A DNA stretch of 64,000 nt, from the NCBI RefSeq assembly GCF_004307995.1, contig NZ_SIRE01000036.1, forward strand, positions 1 through 64,000, in the 5' to 3' direction. The notes beneath the pieces are model-generated. The model saw only the letters and a list, made by a program, of their open reading frames with translations. It was not told where the DNA came from and did no database searches. The position numbers and the translations under genes are program-made. The stretch is from Paenibacillus thalictri. GTDB lineage: Bacteria; Bacillota; Bacilli; Paenibacillales; NBRC-103111. Shown here in pieces: positions 33,910 through 43,363 of this stretch (within the stretch, counting starts at the first letter, position 1; every line of letters begins with the position of its first letter).

Positions 33910-36459
33910 TTACTTTTTCTTCTTCCTTACAAAAGCGCCGATAAAATCTTTTTTCCCGCTTTTGCTTTGGCCTCTCCGGCCGCCGCCGCTTTTGCCCGCT
34001 GCATCAGCCGCGCCTTTACGTCTGCCTCCGGGTTTACCGGACGCTGCCGACAGCCTTGTACCGGCACCGCCGCCCTCACGCGGGGCGTCTTTGCCTGCTC
34101 CCGCCGCATATTCACCGCCGCCGCTTCTGGAAGCTTTGCCGCTGTTTCGGCGGCCTTTAAATTCCCCGGCTGCAGCGCTTCCTCCGCTCCGGCTGCCGCC
34201 TGCGCTTCGGCCGCCGCTTGTACTTCTTGCGCTGCGGCCATTGCGAGCTCTATCTCCACCCCGTTGAGCCTCACGCACCGGTTTGAAGGTATCGCCGCCG
34301 AACCCGAAACCGACTTTTTTCTGCCGCGGCTTCATATCGACCATCTCAAAATCGATCGTATGCTCATCCATGTTAACCCGGGCTATACGTACCTTCACTT
34401 CGTCGCCGAGCCGGTATATTTTCGAAGTGCGCTCGCCGATCAAAGCATGCTGCGCTTCATGGTAGTGGTAATAATCGTCGGTCAGATCGCTGAGCCGAAT
34501 TAACCCCTCCACCGTATTCTCCAGCTCTACGAAAATGCCAAAGCTAGTCACACTGCTAATAATGCCTTCAAACTCTTCTCCGACTTTATCGAGCATGTAT
34601 TCCGCCTTCTTCAGCGCTTCGGTCTCCCGCTCCGCGTCCACGGCGATTCTCTCACGCTCCGACGATTGTTTGGCATAATCGTCCATACGTCCGGCCAAAT
34701 AATCGTAATGCTTTTCCGACAAAGAGCCTTGCTCCAGCACCTCACGCATTACACGGTGAATAATCAGATCGGGATATCTGCGGATCGGCGAGGTGAAATG
34801 CGAATAAAATTCCGCGGCAAGTCCGAAGTGCCCCGTATTCTGGGCATCGTATTTCGCCTGCTTCATCGATCTCAGCATCACCGTGCTGATCACCGTCTCT
34901 TCTTTCGTCCCTTTGATTTCCTCCAGGAGCGACTGAAGCGCCTTCGGCTGCAGCGTGTTGCCTTTGCTTTTCACGATATAACCGAAGTTCGTAATGAACT
35001 CCATAAAATGCTGAAGTTTTTCCGTATCCGGATCCTCGTGAATCCGGTAAAGGAACGGCACCTTGAGCCAGTGAAAATGCTCGGCAACCGTTTCATTGGC
35101 GGCCAGCATGAATTCCTCAATAATTTGTTCCGCGATCGTACGGTCCCTTTTGACGATATCCGTCGGTTTGCCGTTTTCGTCCACAAGAATTTTGGATTCT
35201 TGAAAATCAAAGTCAATCGCGCCGCGGCGCATCCGCTTATGCCGCAGTTTCCGCGCGAGCTCCTCCATCAGACGAAAATCATCCAGCAATGGAGCATACC
35301 GCTCCATCAGCTCGGTATCTTCGCCTTCCAGCAGAATGCGCACATTTTTATAAGTCATCCGTTCGGTCGTTTTAATCATGCTTGTAAAAATGTCATGCCG
35401 AACCACGTTGGCCCCAGCGTCAAATTCCATCTCACACGACATGGTGAGCCGGTCCACTTGAGGGTTCAGCGAGCAGATTCCGTTAGACAGACGATGCGGC
35501 AGCATCGGTATCACCCGGTCCACCAAATACACGCTGCAGCCCCGGTTGTACGCTTCACGATCAAGCGCCGAATTCTCGCGAACGTAGTAACTGACGTCGG
35601 CAATATGCACCCCGAGCACATAATTCCCGTTAGGCAGCCGCTCCACATTGACCGCATCGTCCAGATCCTTCGCATCTTCGCCGTCGATCGTGACAATACG
35701 CTTATGCCGCAAATCCCTTCGGCCGCTCAAATCAAAATCGGGTCCGATCGACTCCGGCACCGTCTCCGCTTCTTCCATCACCTCGTCGGGAAATGCCTCC
35801 GGCAGCTGGTACTTACGAATAATCGAGATAATATCAACGCCCGGATCGTTGCGATGGCCCAGAATCTCGATAACTTCCCCTTCGGCCGCCGCCCGTCCTT
35901 CCGGATAATGCACAAGGTTAACGACGACCTTATGCCCGTCCATCGCTCCATGAAACTTCTCCAGAGGGATAAAAATATCTCTCACAATCCGTTTATCGTC
36001 GGGTATGACAAAAGCATACGTATCGTGGTTCTGGAACGTGCCCACCACTTGCGAATTCGCACGGTTCACCACCCGCACGACCTCGCCCTCCATCCGGCCT
36101 CCGCTCGCGCTTTTCGACGTAATCCGAACCAGGATTATATCGCCGTTCATGGCTCCGGCCATATCGTTGGCGTGAATGTACACATCCGGATAATCCTTAT
36201 CGTCGGGCAGCAGAAAGCCGAATCCTTTGGCATGCGCCTGCAGTTTGCCGCGCAGCAGGTTCATACGCTCCGGCACACCGTATCGCTCATTGCGGGTTCT
36301 TAAGATAAGCCCTTCATTCTCCATTTTGTTCAGCAGCTTTAAAAACTGCTTAAATTCCTCTGCGCTTTCAATGCCAAAATGCTTCTCTAGCTCTTGATAG
36401 GTCATCGGCTTATACGCCGTCTCGCGCATAAAGCTAAGAAGCTGTTCATCATCTATCAC
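33910..36459 (-). CDS. rnr: Ribonuclease R
   Basis: The 849-residue protein has an N-terminal winged-helix region, two cold-shock RNA-binding domains (KGFGFLLPD), the RNB catalytic domain with VTIDGEDAKDLDDAV, and an S1 domain (EFEGIISSVTSFGIFVEL near 635). The tail of about 130 residues is rich in Gly, Arg, Ser and Lys, longer and more repetitive than in B. subtilis. It degrades structured RNA from the 3' end and takes part in tmRNA-linked mRNA decay. The start is a GTG with AAGGATGG upstream. Confidence 0.95.
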   Translation of the reverse strand: MIDDEQLLSFMRETAYKPMTYQELEKHFGIESAEEFKQFLKLLNKMENEGLILRTRNERYGVPERMNLLRGKLQAHAKGFGFLLPDDKDYPDVYIHANDMAGAMNGDIILVRITSKSASGGRMEGEVVRVVNRANSQVVGTFQNHDTYAFVIPDDKRIVRDIFIPLEKFHGAMDGHKVVVNLVHYPEGRAAAEGEVIEILGHRNDPGVDIISIIRKYQLPEAFPDEVMEEAETVPESIGPDFDLSGRRDLRHKRIVTIDGEDAKDLDDAVNVERLPNGNYVLGVHIADVSYYVRENSALDREAYNRGCSVYLVDRVIPMLPHRLSNGICSLNPQVDRLTMSCEMEFDAGANVVRHDIFTSMIKTTERMTYKNVRILLEGEDTELMERYAPLLDDFRLMEELARKLRHKRMRRGAIDFDFQESKILVDENGKPTDIVKRDRTIAEQIIEEFMLAANETVAEHFHWLKVPFLYRIHEDPDTEKLQHFMEFITNFGYIVKSKGNTLQPKALQSLLEEIKGTKEETVISTVMLRSMKQAKYDAQNTGHFGLAAEFYSHFTSPIRRYPDLIIHRVMREVLEQGSLSEKHYDYLAGRMDDYAKQSSERERIAVDAERETEALKKAEYMLDKVGEEFEGIISSVTSFGIFVELENTVEGLIRLSDLTDDYYHYHEAQHALIGERTSKIYRLGDEVKVRIARVNMDEHTIDFEMVDMKPRQKKVGFGFGGDTFKPVREAQRGGDRARNGRSARSTSGGRSAGGSRSGGSAAAGEFKGRRNSGKASRSGGGEYAAGAGKDAPREGGGAGTRLSAASGKPGGRRKGAADAAGKSGGGRRGQSKSGKKDFIGAFVRKKKK

Positions 36460-36608
36460 AGGGTCACCATCCTTCTTTATTCAATTAACGTTCACGTTTC
36501 ACGTGTTTTATGATATGTGCAAGCATATGCAATAATGTGGGCCCGGACCGATAGTATTAACAGTATAACCGATTTTAGCGAAATCAAAGCCTGGCCCTTG
36601 CCGTGGAA

Positions 36609-36640
36609 TAAAAAAACAGCAGGAGCCATTGTCCTGCTGT
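36609..36640 (-). terminator. Terminator after secG
   Basis: On the minus strand ACAGCAGGA pairs with TCCTGCTGT and TTTTTTTAT follows. Confidence 0.85.
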
Positions 36641-36754
36641 CGTTTCGTATAGAATCAGATGATATGCCTGAGGCGCTAACCATCTAATCCGCAAGAAAAG
36701 CTTCCTGTATGGCACGAATGCGCTTCGTTAAAAGGGCTTCGATCAGAAGTTTTC

Positions 36755-37234
36755 TTATTTTTGCGGTGTTGCTGTCGCCGGAGGCGTTGTTGTTCCCGCT
36801 GCCGGAGGTGTCGTCGTTGTACCGGTTGCCGGTGCAGGCGTCGCCGCCGGAGGCGTTGTAGTGGTTCCTGTTGCTGGCGGTGTCGTTGTTGTACCTGCAG
36901 CTGGTGGCGTAGTTGTTGTGCCGGCTGCCGGAGGCGTCGCTGCCCCAGTATCCGGGGTTGACGCTGCCGGAGGTGTCGTAAGATCGATCGACGACTGATT
37001 CGTCGGCACGAAATAGGCGACAAGAACGGCTAATATGAAAAATGCGGCGGCTAAGCTCATCGTCAAACGAGACAAAAACAGCTCCAGTCCACGCGCTTTT
37101 TGTTTACCGAACAAATGCTCGGCGCCTCCCGAGATAGCACCCGATAAGCCCGCGCTTTTTCCTTTTTGCAAAAGAACTGCAGCAATCAAACCAAGCGATG
37201 CTATAATCAAGATCACTTTCAATGCGATTTCCAT
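36755..37234 (-). CDS. secG: SecG preprotein translocase subunit with a Pro/Thr/Ala-repeat tail
   Basis: Residues 1-80 are a normal SecG with two membrane helices (LKVILIIASLGLIAAVLLQ and SLAAAFFILAVLVAYFV) and the conserved GLSGAISGG linker. The next 80 residues are an unusual tail of imperfect repeats built on TTTTPPAAG. Normal SecG is 70-80 residues. The tail codons are themselves repetitive, pointing to growth by slippage, and its frame stays open to a single stop. SecG supports SecYE-dependent export. It is followed by a terminator and then rnr. Confidence 0.9.
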   Translation of the reverse strand: MEIALKVILIIASLGLIAAVLLQKGKSAGLSGAISGGAEHLFGKQKARGLELFLSRLTMSLAAAFFILAVLVAYFVPTNQSSIDLTTPPAASTPDTGAATPPAAGTTTTPPAAGTTTTPPATGTTTTPPAATPAPATGTTTTPPAAGTTTPPATATPQK

Positions 37235-37403
37235 TATGTTCCACCCCCTAGTGCAGAAGAAGTCCCTGAAAACAGACAGTATTCACATTTTATCACATTA
37301 AATGGACAAACACAACTTGTACCATCGGGAAAAACTGGATGTCACGCCAAGCGTCACATCCACCGCCAACGAACCCCTTGCAATAACGTTCCGGTCGGCG
37401 CGG

Positions 37404-38108
37404 CTATCCTCTGGCCCCCTGCGAGCTCTGCGTTTTCCTAGTGCCGGCAAACGCCTGAATCGCCAGCTTGGCGCACCATAAAGCGAACAACGAGAACAGC
37501 ACCGCCCACGCGATCGAAGGAATTCCCGTCATGCGGCTTAAGTTGGAGGCATCACCCGCCTTCGCCGGGTTCGTCGAGGCGTACAATACCAGCGACAACG
37601 CCCCGAAAACGGACTCCTCAAGCGTTAGAAACGAAAGCAACAGGTAATAGAAGTTGCGGATCCATTTGGCCCCAAAAGCCAGGACAAGCACATTAAGAAT
37701 AATAAAGCCGATCAGCCACAACATGCCAAATTGATTACGCACGAACAAAATCAAGCTGATCAGGGCAATTAACGTCATAATCTGCAGCCCGAGCCGCTGC
37801 TTTCCTTTGGCGTAGGAGTGGAATAGGAACACGGCGAAAAGCGAAGCCGTCATGTACCCGGCAAGCGAAATCGGAATCAGACTCCAGCTGGAGGAGACAG
37901 ACGAATAAGTGACACCGCTATGATCGCCGTACAGCTCGATATACATCACTTTGCCGGATAAGGCAAGCGTAACGACAGCATGGCCGAATTCATGTACCAT
38001 TGTGTCCAAATTGCGAAAGAAAGATGAGAAAGGGATGAAATGCGTCAAAAAGGCGGAACCCAGCAAAAATAATATCGTCTTCAGCCAGTTGCTCATTCCT
38101 TGGTTCAT
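37404..38108 (-). CDS. M50-like membrane metalloprotease
   Basis: The protein has about 6 membrane segments and the zinc motif HEFGH (in MVHEFGHAVVTL) near residue 30, as in PF13398-type peptidases. It probably cleaves or processes proteins within the membrane; the substrate is unknown. The start is uncertain: the ATG at 38108 (or four codons later) follows GAGGGG closely, and a longer frame to 38138 has no site. It lies downstream of eno after a terminator, and upstream of secG. Confidence 0.7.
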   Translation of the reverse strand: MNQGMSNWLKTILFLLGSAFLTHFIPFSSFFRNLDTMVHEFGHAVVTLALSGKVMYIELYGDHSGVTYSSVSSSWSLIPISLAGYMTASLFAVFLFHSYAKGKQRLGLQIMTLIALISLILFVRNQFGMLWLIGFIILNVLVLAFGAKWIRNFYYLLLSFLTLEESVFGALSLVLYASTNPAKAGDASNLSRMTGIPSIAWAVLFSLFALWCAKLAIQAFAGTRKTQSSQGARG

Positions 38109-38141
38109 CCCCTCGCCGCCGGAGCGCTGCCGACGCATACT

Positions 38142-38175
38142 AAAAATGAGAGGGGACGTTCGTCATCCCCTCTCA
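38142..38175 (-). terminator. Terminator of the glycolytic operon (after eno)
   Basis: GAGAGGGGA pairs with TCCCCTCTC and is followed on the minus strand by ATTTTTAG. Confidence 0.85.
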
Positions 38176-38190
38176 TTCCCATTATCTATA

Positions 38191-39483
38191 TTATTTAAAG
38201 TTTTTCAAGTTGTAGAACGCTTTTTTGCCGGCATATTGAGCAACCGATTGAAGCTGGTCTTCGATGCGGAGCAATTGGTTGTACTTCGCTACGCGGTCCG
38301 TACGGGATGGAGCGCCGGTTTTGATTTGGCCAGCGTTGGTTGCTACGGCGATGTCGGCAATCGTGCTGTCTTCGCTTTCGCCGGAACGGTGCGAGATCAC
38401 CGCTGTGTAACCAGCGCGTTTCGCCATTTCGATCGCGTCAAACGTTTCCGTCAAGGAACCGATTTGGTTTACTTTCACGAGGATCGAGTTGCCGATGCCT
38501 TTTTCGATACCTTGGGACAAGCGCTCGGTGTTTGTTACGAACAAGTCGTCGCCAACCAATTGCACCTGGCCGCCCAAACGGTCGGTCAGCAGCTTCCAGC
38601 CTTCCCAATCGTCTTCGGAACAGCCGTCTTCGATCGTGATGATCGGATATTTCTCTACCCAGGAAGCAAGCAGATCAACGAACTCGGAAGGAGTAAACGA
38701 TTTGCCTTCGCCTTCGAGGTGGTATTTGCCGTCTTTGAAGAACTCCGTGGAAGCAACGTCCATACCAAGGAATACGTCAACGCCCGGTTTGTAGCCTGCA
38801 CGTTCGATTGCGGAAATGATCGTTTGGATCGCTTCTTCGTTGGAGCCCAGGTTCGGTGCAAAGCCGCCTTCGTCACCAACAGCCGTGTTAAGGCCTTTTT
38901 CCTTCAGAACGGATTTCAGGTTGTGGAAAATTTCCGCGCCTGTACGAAGAGCTTCTTTGAAGGAAGGAGCGCCTACCGGAAGCACCATGAACTCTTGCAC
39001 GTCGACGTTGTTGTCGGCATGCGCACCGCCGTTGATGATGTTCATCATCGGAACCGGCAATGTTTTGGCGTTAAATCCTCCGAGGTATACGTACAAAGGA
39101 ATGTCCAAAGCTTCAGCCGCTGCGCGCGCTACGGCCATGGAAACGGCCAGAATCGCGTTAGCGCCGAGCTTGGCTTTGTTTGGCGTGCCGTCGAGCTCGA
39201 TCATACGTTTGTCGATGCCGACTTGGTCCAATGCGTCCATGCCGATGATTTCCGGTGCGATTTGATCGTTCACGTTCTCAACGGCTTTCAGAACGCCTTT
39301 ACCAAGGTAACGGGACTTGTCCCCGTCGCGAAGCTCAACGGCTTCATATGCTCCGGTCGATGCGCCTGAAGGCACAATCGCGCGTCCGCGTGCACCGGAC
39401 TCCAGCGTTACTTCTACTTCAACAGTCGGATTGCCGCGGGAATCCAATACTTCCAGGGCATAAACATGAGAAATGATGGTCAT
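38191..39483 (-). CDS. eno: Enolase
   Basis: The 430-residue protein has the full enolase set: SGASTGAYEAVELRD, NVDVQEFMVLP, EDGCSEDDW, LVGDDLFVTN, KVNQIGSLTET and SHRSGESED. It converts 2-phosphoglycerate to phosphoenolpyruvate. GGAGTG lies about 10 bases before the ATG. It is the last gene of the cggR-gap-pgk-tpiA-gpmI-eno group and ends at a strong terminator. Confidence 0.98.
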   Translation of the reverse strand: MTIISHVYALEVLDSRGNPTVEVEVTLESGARGRAIVPSGASTGAYEAVELRDGDKSRYLGKGVLKAVENVNDQIAPEIIGMDALDQVGIDKRMIELDGTPNKAKLGANAILAVSMAVARAAAEALDIPLYVYLGGFNAKTLPVPMMNIINGGAHADNNVDVQEFMVLPVGAPSFKEALRTGAEIFHNLKSVLKEKGLNTAVGDEGGFAPNLGSNEEAIQTIISAIERAGYKPGVDVFLGMDVASTEFFKDGKYHLEGEGKSFTPSEFVDLLASWVEKYPIITIEDGCSEDDWEGWKLLTDRLGGQVQLVGDDLFVTNTERLSQGIEKGIGNSILVKVNQIGSLTETFDAIEMAKRAGYTAVISHRSGESEDSTIADIAVATNAGQIKTGAPSRTDRVAKYNQLLRIEDQLQSVAQYAGKKAFYNLKNFK

Positions 39484-39562
39484 GAAATGTACACTCCTTT
39501 AATAGTTAGTTACTTAAAATGATTTGTGTTCTCGAAGCCGTGATTGCCCGAACCATACTCGA

Positions 39563-41095
39563 TCAGATCAGCGAAGAGCCGGTCATCTCAGCAGGCTTGT
39601 CAACCTGCAGCAGCGCTAGAATCGTCGGAGCAATATCTGCCAAAATGCCATCGTTCCTTAGTGTAACATCTTTTTTGGTCAGAATGAAGGGCACCGGATT
39701 TGTCGTATGCGCCGTATTGCGCGTTCCGTCCGGGTTCGTGACGACATCGGCATTGCCGTGGTCGGCTGTAATCAAGACCACTCCGCCTTTGGCCAGAATA
39801 GCTTCAACGACTTTGCCCAAACATTCGTCCGTCGCTTCCACCGCTTTGATCGTCGGCTCAAGCAGACCGGAGTGTCCAACCATATCCGGGTTCGCGAAGT
39901 TCAGAATAATCGCGTCTTGTCTTTCCGCTTCGATTTCTTTCACAGCGGCTTCAGCCACTTCATATGCGCTCATTTCCGGCTGCAGATCGTAGGTCGCCAC
40001 CTTCGGCGAATTGATCAGAATCCGGGTTTCACCCGGCAGCTCGACGTCCCGCCCACCGCTGAAGAAAAACGTCACGTGCGGATATTTTTCCGTTTCGGCG
40101 ATACGCAGCTGCTTCAGGTTGTTCTGAACGAGCACTTCGCCCAGCGTGTTGTCGAGGTTTTTCGGCTTGTAAGCGACAAATCCGTCAACCGACTCGCTGA
40201 ACAACGTGAGGCATACATAATACAGTTGGCTAGGAGCTTTGTCTCCACGATCGAAACCGCGGAAATCACTGTTTGTAAATACTTGGGACAGCTGAATCGC
40301 ACGGTCCGGCCGGAAGTTGAAGAAAATGACGGCGTCGCCCGACTCAACAAGGCCAGCCGGCTTACCGTCTGCTCCCACGATGACCGTAGGCATCACGAAC
40401 TCGTCAAATACCGACTTTTCATACGACTCGACAATCGCCTTCATCGGATCGGTATATTGCGGGCCTTCGCCATACACCATAGCGCGGTACGATTTCTCGA
40501 CCCGTTCCCAACGTTTGTCGCGGTCCATGGCATAATAACGCCCTTGCACGGTCGCGATACGGCCTACGCCGAGCTCATCGATTTTGGCCAGCAGCTGCTC
40601 CATATACCCTTTGGCGCTGTCTGGAGCGACATCACGTCCGTCCAGGAACGCATGGATGTACACGTTCTCGAAGCTTTCCTTTTTGCATGCTTCAAGTAGT
40701 GCGAACAAGTGAGTGATATGACTGTGTACGCCGCCATCGGATAAAAGGCCGTACAAATGCAGCTTTTTGCCGTTCGTTTTGGCATGACGGATCGCACCGA
40801 GAATCGTTTCATTATCGAAAAATTCGCCGTCGCGAATCGATTTGGAAATTCTCGTCAAGTCCTGATATACGATACGCCCTGCGCCGATATTCAGATGACC
40901 CACTTCGGAGTTGCCCATCTGGCCTTCAGGCAAGCCGACCGCTTCACCGCAAGCCGTTAACGTCGTATGCGGGAATGTCGACCAATACCGGTCGAAGTTC
41001 GGTTTTTTCGCTTGTGCTACCGCATTGCCTTGAAGATCTCCGCGTAAGCCAAAGCCGTCCAAAATAATCAATGCTACCGGTTTTGGTCTAGCCAT
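39563..41095 (-). CDS. gpmI: Phosphoglycerate mutase, 2,3-BPG-independent
   Basis: The 510-residue protein has LIILDGFGLR near the start, the catalytic serine in MGNSEVGHLNIGAG and LITADHGNAD near the C-terminus. These are metal-binding and phosphoserine sites of the Mn-dependent family. It interconverts 3- and 2-phosphoglycerate. The ATG lies one base after the tpiA stop codon and shares its GAGGGGG site. Confidence 0.98.
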   Translation of the reverse strand: MARPKPVALIILDGFGLRGDLQGNAVAQAKKPNFDRYWSTFPHTTLTACGEAVGLPEGQMGNSEVGHLNIGAGRIVYQDLTRISKSIRDGEFFDNETILGAIRHAKTNGKKLHLYGLLSDGGVHSHITHLFALLEACKKESFENVYIHAFLDGRDVAPDSAKGYMEQLLAKIDELGVGRIATVQGRYYAMDRDKRWERVEKSYRAMVYGEGPQYTDPMKAIVESYEKSVFDEFVMPTVIVGADGKPAGLVESGDAVIFFNFRPDRAIQLSQVFTNSDFRGFDRGDKAPSQLYYVCLTLFSESVDGFVAYKPKNLDNTLGEVLVQNNLKQLRIAETEKYPHVTFFFSGGRDVELPGETRILINSPKVATYDLQPEMSAYEVAEAAVKEIEAERQDAIILNFANPDMVGHSGLLEPTIKAVEATDECLGKVVEAILAKGGVVLITADHGNADVVTNPDGTRNTAHTTNPVPFILTKKDVTLRNDGILADIAPTILALLQVDKPAEMTGSSLI

Positions 41096-41096
41096 C

Positions 41097-41849
41097 TTAC
41101 TTGGCCCCCTCGACCAGCTGAATGTAGGAAGCAGGTTCCAGGCTCGCTCCGCCTACAAGCGCCCCGTCAATGTGCGATTGCTGCATGTATTCGCGGATGT
41201 TGCCCGGCTTGACGCTGCCGCCGTATTGGATGCGAATCGCGTCGGCAACGGCTGCGCCGTATTTGCCGGCCAACTGCTCGCGGATGTAACCGATGACTTC
41301 ATTAGCGTCGTCGGCTGTCGACGATTTGCCTGTACCGATCGCCCAAATCGGCTCGTATGCAACGACAACTTGTACCGCTTGCTCGGCGGATACGCCTTCG
41401 AATGCGCCCAGCGTTTGTACGCGGCAAACGTCTTTTGTTTGGCCGGCTTCGCGCTCTTCGAGCTTTTCGCCTACGCAAACGATCGGAGTCAGACCGTGCT
41501 TGAACGCTGCGAGTACCTTTTTGTTCACGATCTCGTCGGTTTCCGCGAAATAAGCGCGGCGCTCGGAGTGCCCGATAATGACATACTCCACGCCAAGCTC
41601 CTTCAGCATCAAACCGCTGATTTCGCCGGTAAACGCGCCGTTGTCTTCAAAATGCAGATTTTGCGCGCCGACCTTCACTTGTGTTCCTTTTAAAGCTTCC
41701 ACCAAAGCAGGCAAGTTCGTGAATGGCGCGCAGATCACGCTGTCCACTCCGTCGACTTCCGCTTTGCCTTTTACTTCCGCCGCGAAAGCAAGAGCCTCCG
41801 GAACGGTTTTAAACATTTTCCAGTTGCCGGCAATAATCGGTTTTCTCAT
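41097..41849 (-). CDS. tpiA: Triosephosphate isomerase
   Basis: The 250-residue protein has GNWKMFKT, VIIGHSERR (His) and VVAYEPIWAIGTGK (Glu), the catalytic and loop 6 residues. It interconverts glyceraldehyde 3-phosphate and dihydroxyacetone phosphate. It lies 42 bases after pgk and 1 base before gpmI. Confidence 0.98.
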   Translation of the reverse strand: MRKPIIAGNWKMFKTVPEALAFAAEVKGKAEVDGVDSVICAPFTNLPALVEALKGTQVKVGAQNLHFEDNGAFTGEISGLMLKELGVEYVIIGHSERRAYFAETDEIVNKKVLAAFKHGLTPIVCVGEKLEEREAGQTKDVCRVQTLGAFEGVSAEQAVQVVVAYEPIWAIGTGKSSTADDANEVIGYIREQLAGKYGAAVADAIRIQYGGSVKPGNIREYMQQSHIDGALVGGASLEPASYIQLVEGAK

Positions 41850-41891
41850 AGCTTGGATCCGTCCTTTCTATATTCAAATTCTCTCAATCGA

Positions 41892-43073
41892 TTACTTATC
41901 GTTTAATGCAACAACGCCCGGAAGCGCCTTGCCTTCCATAAATTCGAGCGAAGCGCCGCCGCCTGTGGAGATGTGGTCCATTTTGTCGCCAAGATGGAAC
42001 TTCTCAACCGCTGCCGCGGAATCGCCGCCGCCGATGACCGTGTAACCGGAAGTAGCCGCACAGGCCTCAGCCACCGCAAGCGTGCCTTGTTTATAAGGCT
42101 CGAGCTCGAATACGCCCATCGGTCCGTTCCATACGACAAGCTTCGAATTAGCAATCGTTTCGGCATACAGCTCACGTGTTTTCGGCCCGATATCGAAAGC
42201 TTCCCAGTCTGCAGGGATCTGGTCAACCGGCACGATATTCGTATTAGCGTCGTTGCTGAACGCGTCGCCAACCACGACGTCAACCGGAAGCAGGAAGTTC
42301 ACGCCTTTTTCTTTGGCTTGACGTTCGAACTCTTGAACCAGTTCCAAACGGTCGTTATCGACGAGCGATTTTCCGATTTCTAAACCTCTTGCTTTGAAGA
42401 ACGTGTAGGACAGGCCGCCGCCGATGATGATGTTGTCCGCAATTTTGATCAAATTCTCGATAACCGAGATCTTATCCTTTACTTTCGCTCCACCCACGAT
42501 AGCTGTGAACGGACGCTCCGGGTTGCTGAGCGCTTTGCCAAGCACATCGAGCTCTTTCTCCATCAGCAGACCGGATACGGCCGGCAAATGGTGAGCGATG
42601 CCTTCTGTCGAAGCATGTGCGCGGTGAGCTGCGCCGAAAGCATCGTTGACGTACAGATCAGCCAGCTCGGCAAAAGCTTTGGCCAATTCCGGATCGTTCT
42701 TTTCTTCGCCCGCATAGAAGCGAACGTTTTCAAGCAGCAGCACCTCGCCATCTTGCAAAGCCGCTACTTGCGCTTTAACCGCATCGCCAATCGCCTCGTC
42801 GGCTTTGGCTACCGGTTTGCCCAGCAGCTCGGACAAACGTGCCGCTACAGGCGTTAAGCGCAGCTCCTCGGCAACTTGTCCTTTCGGACGGCCCAAGTGG
42901 CTGGCCAAGATCACTCTTGCGCCACGCTCGCTCAAATATTGAATCGTCGGGAGCGTCTCCCGGATACGGGTATCGTCTGTAATTTTACCATTTTCCAACG
43001 GCACATTAAAATCAACGCGCACAAATACGCGTTTGCCGGATACTTCTACATCGCGAACGCTTTTCTTGTTCAT
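41892..43073 (-). CDS. pgk: Phosphoglycerate kinase
   Basis: The 393-residue protein has RVDFNVPLE near residue 18, SHLGRPKG, the GGAKVKDK hinge and GGGDSAAAVE near the C-terminus. It makes ATP from 1,3-bisphosphoglycerate. The ATG at 43073 with GGAGGGG 5 bases upstream is the start; a longer frame to 43202 reads through an inverted repeat and has no site. Confidence 0.98.
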   Translation of the reverse strand: MNKKSVRDVEVSGKRVFVRVDFNVPLENGKITDDTRIRETLPTIQYLSERGARVILASHLGRPKGQVAEELRLTPVAARLSELLGKPVAKADEAIGDAVKAQVAALQDGEVLLLENVRFYAGEEKNDPELAKAFAELADLYVNDAFGAAHRAHASTEGIAHHLPAVSGLLMEKELDVLGKALSNPERPFTAIVGGAKVKDKISVIENLIKIADNIIIGGGLSYTFFKARGLEIGKSLVDNDRLELVQEFERQAKEKGVNFLLPVDVVVGDAFSNDANTNIVPVDQIPADWEAFDIGPKTRELYAETIANSKLVVWNGPMGVFELEPYKQGTLAVAEACAATSGYTVIGGGDSAAAVEKFHLGDKMDHISTGGGASLEFMEGKALPGVVALNDK

Positions 43074-43101
43074 AGAATCCCCTCCATCGTTTATGTAGCT
43101 G

Positions 43102-43311
43102 TGTAACAGGGTTTTGGTTTTTGTGGGCCTAGCAGAAGGTAGCTGAAGGCGAATGGGGGTGTACCGGAGAGCGGAGCGTGCTTCTTTTGAAATTTTTTTC
43201 ATACCGCTAAAGATTGAAGTTCATATGAAAAAATTTCAATTGGAAGCCGGAGGTATACCCCCATCGCCCCCCAACCGCCGAAGGAGCACAATTCACCAAA
43301 CCCCTGTTACA
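43102..43311. repeat. Long inverted repeat between gap and pgk
   Basis: The outer arms TGTAACAGGGTTTTGG (43102-43117) and CCAAACCCCTGTTACA (43296-43311), the middle arms GAATGGGGGTGTACCGG and CCGGAGGTATACCCCCATC, and the inner arms TTGAAATTTTTTTCATA and TATGAAAAAATTTCAA can all pair in nested order. The whole gap of about 210 bases would fold into one imperfect hairpin in the mRNA. Confidence 0.65.
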
Positions 43312-43312
43312 G

Positions 43313-43341
43313 GAAAAGGGAGAAGTCGCTTCTCCCTTTTT
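43313..43341 (-). terminator. Terminator after gap
   Basis: GGGAGAAG pairs with CTTCTCCC around TCG and is followed by T-rich sequence on both strands. It would let most transcripts stop after gap. Confidence 0.7.
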
Positions 43342-43363
43342 CAACCAGCATATGACAAATCTA

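Noticed and set aside
34666..36303. 545-residue plus-strand frame opposite rnr
   Set aside because: It lies wholly opposite the well-supported RNase R gene, has His/Arg-rich composition typical of a shadow frame and no ribosome binding site.
37951..39369. 472-residue plus-strand frame opposite eno and the M50-like gene
   Set aside because: It is the antisense shadow of eno; composition and lack of a start site argue against a gene.
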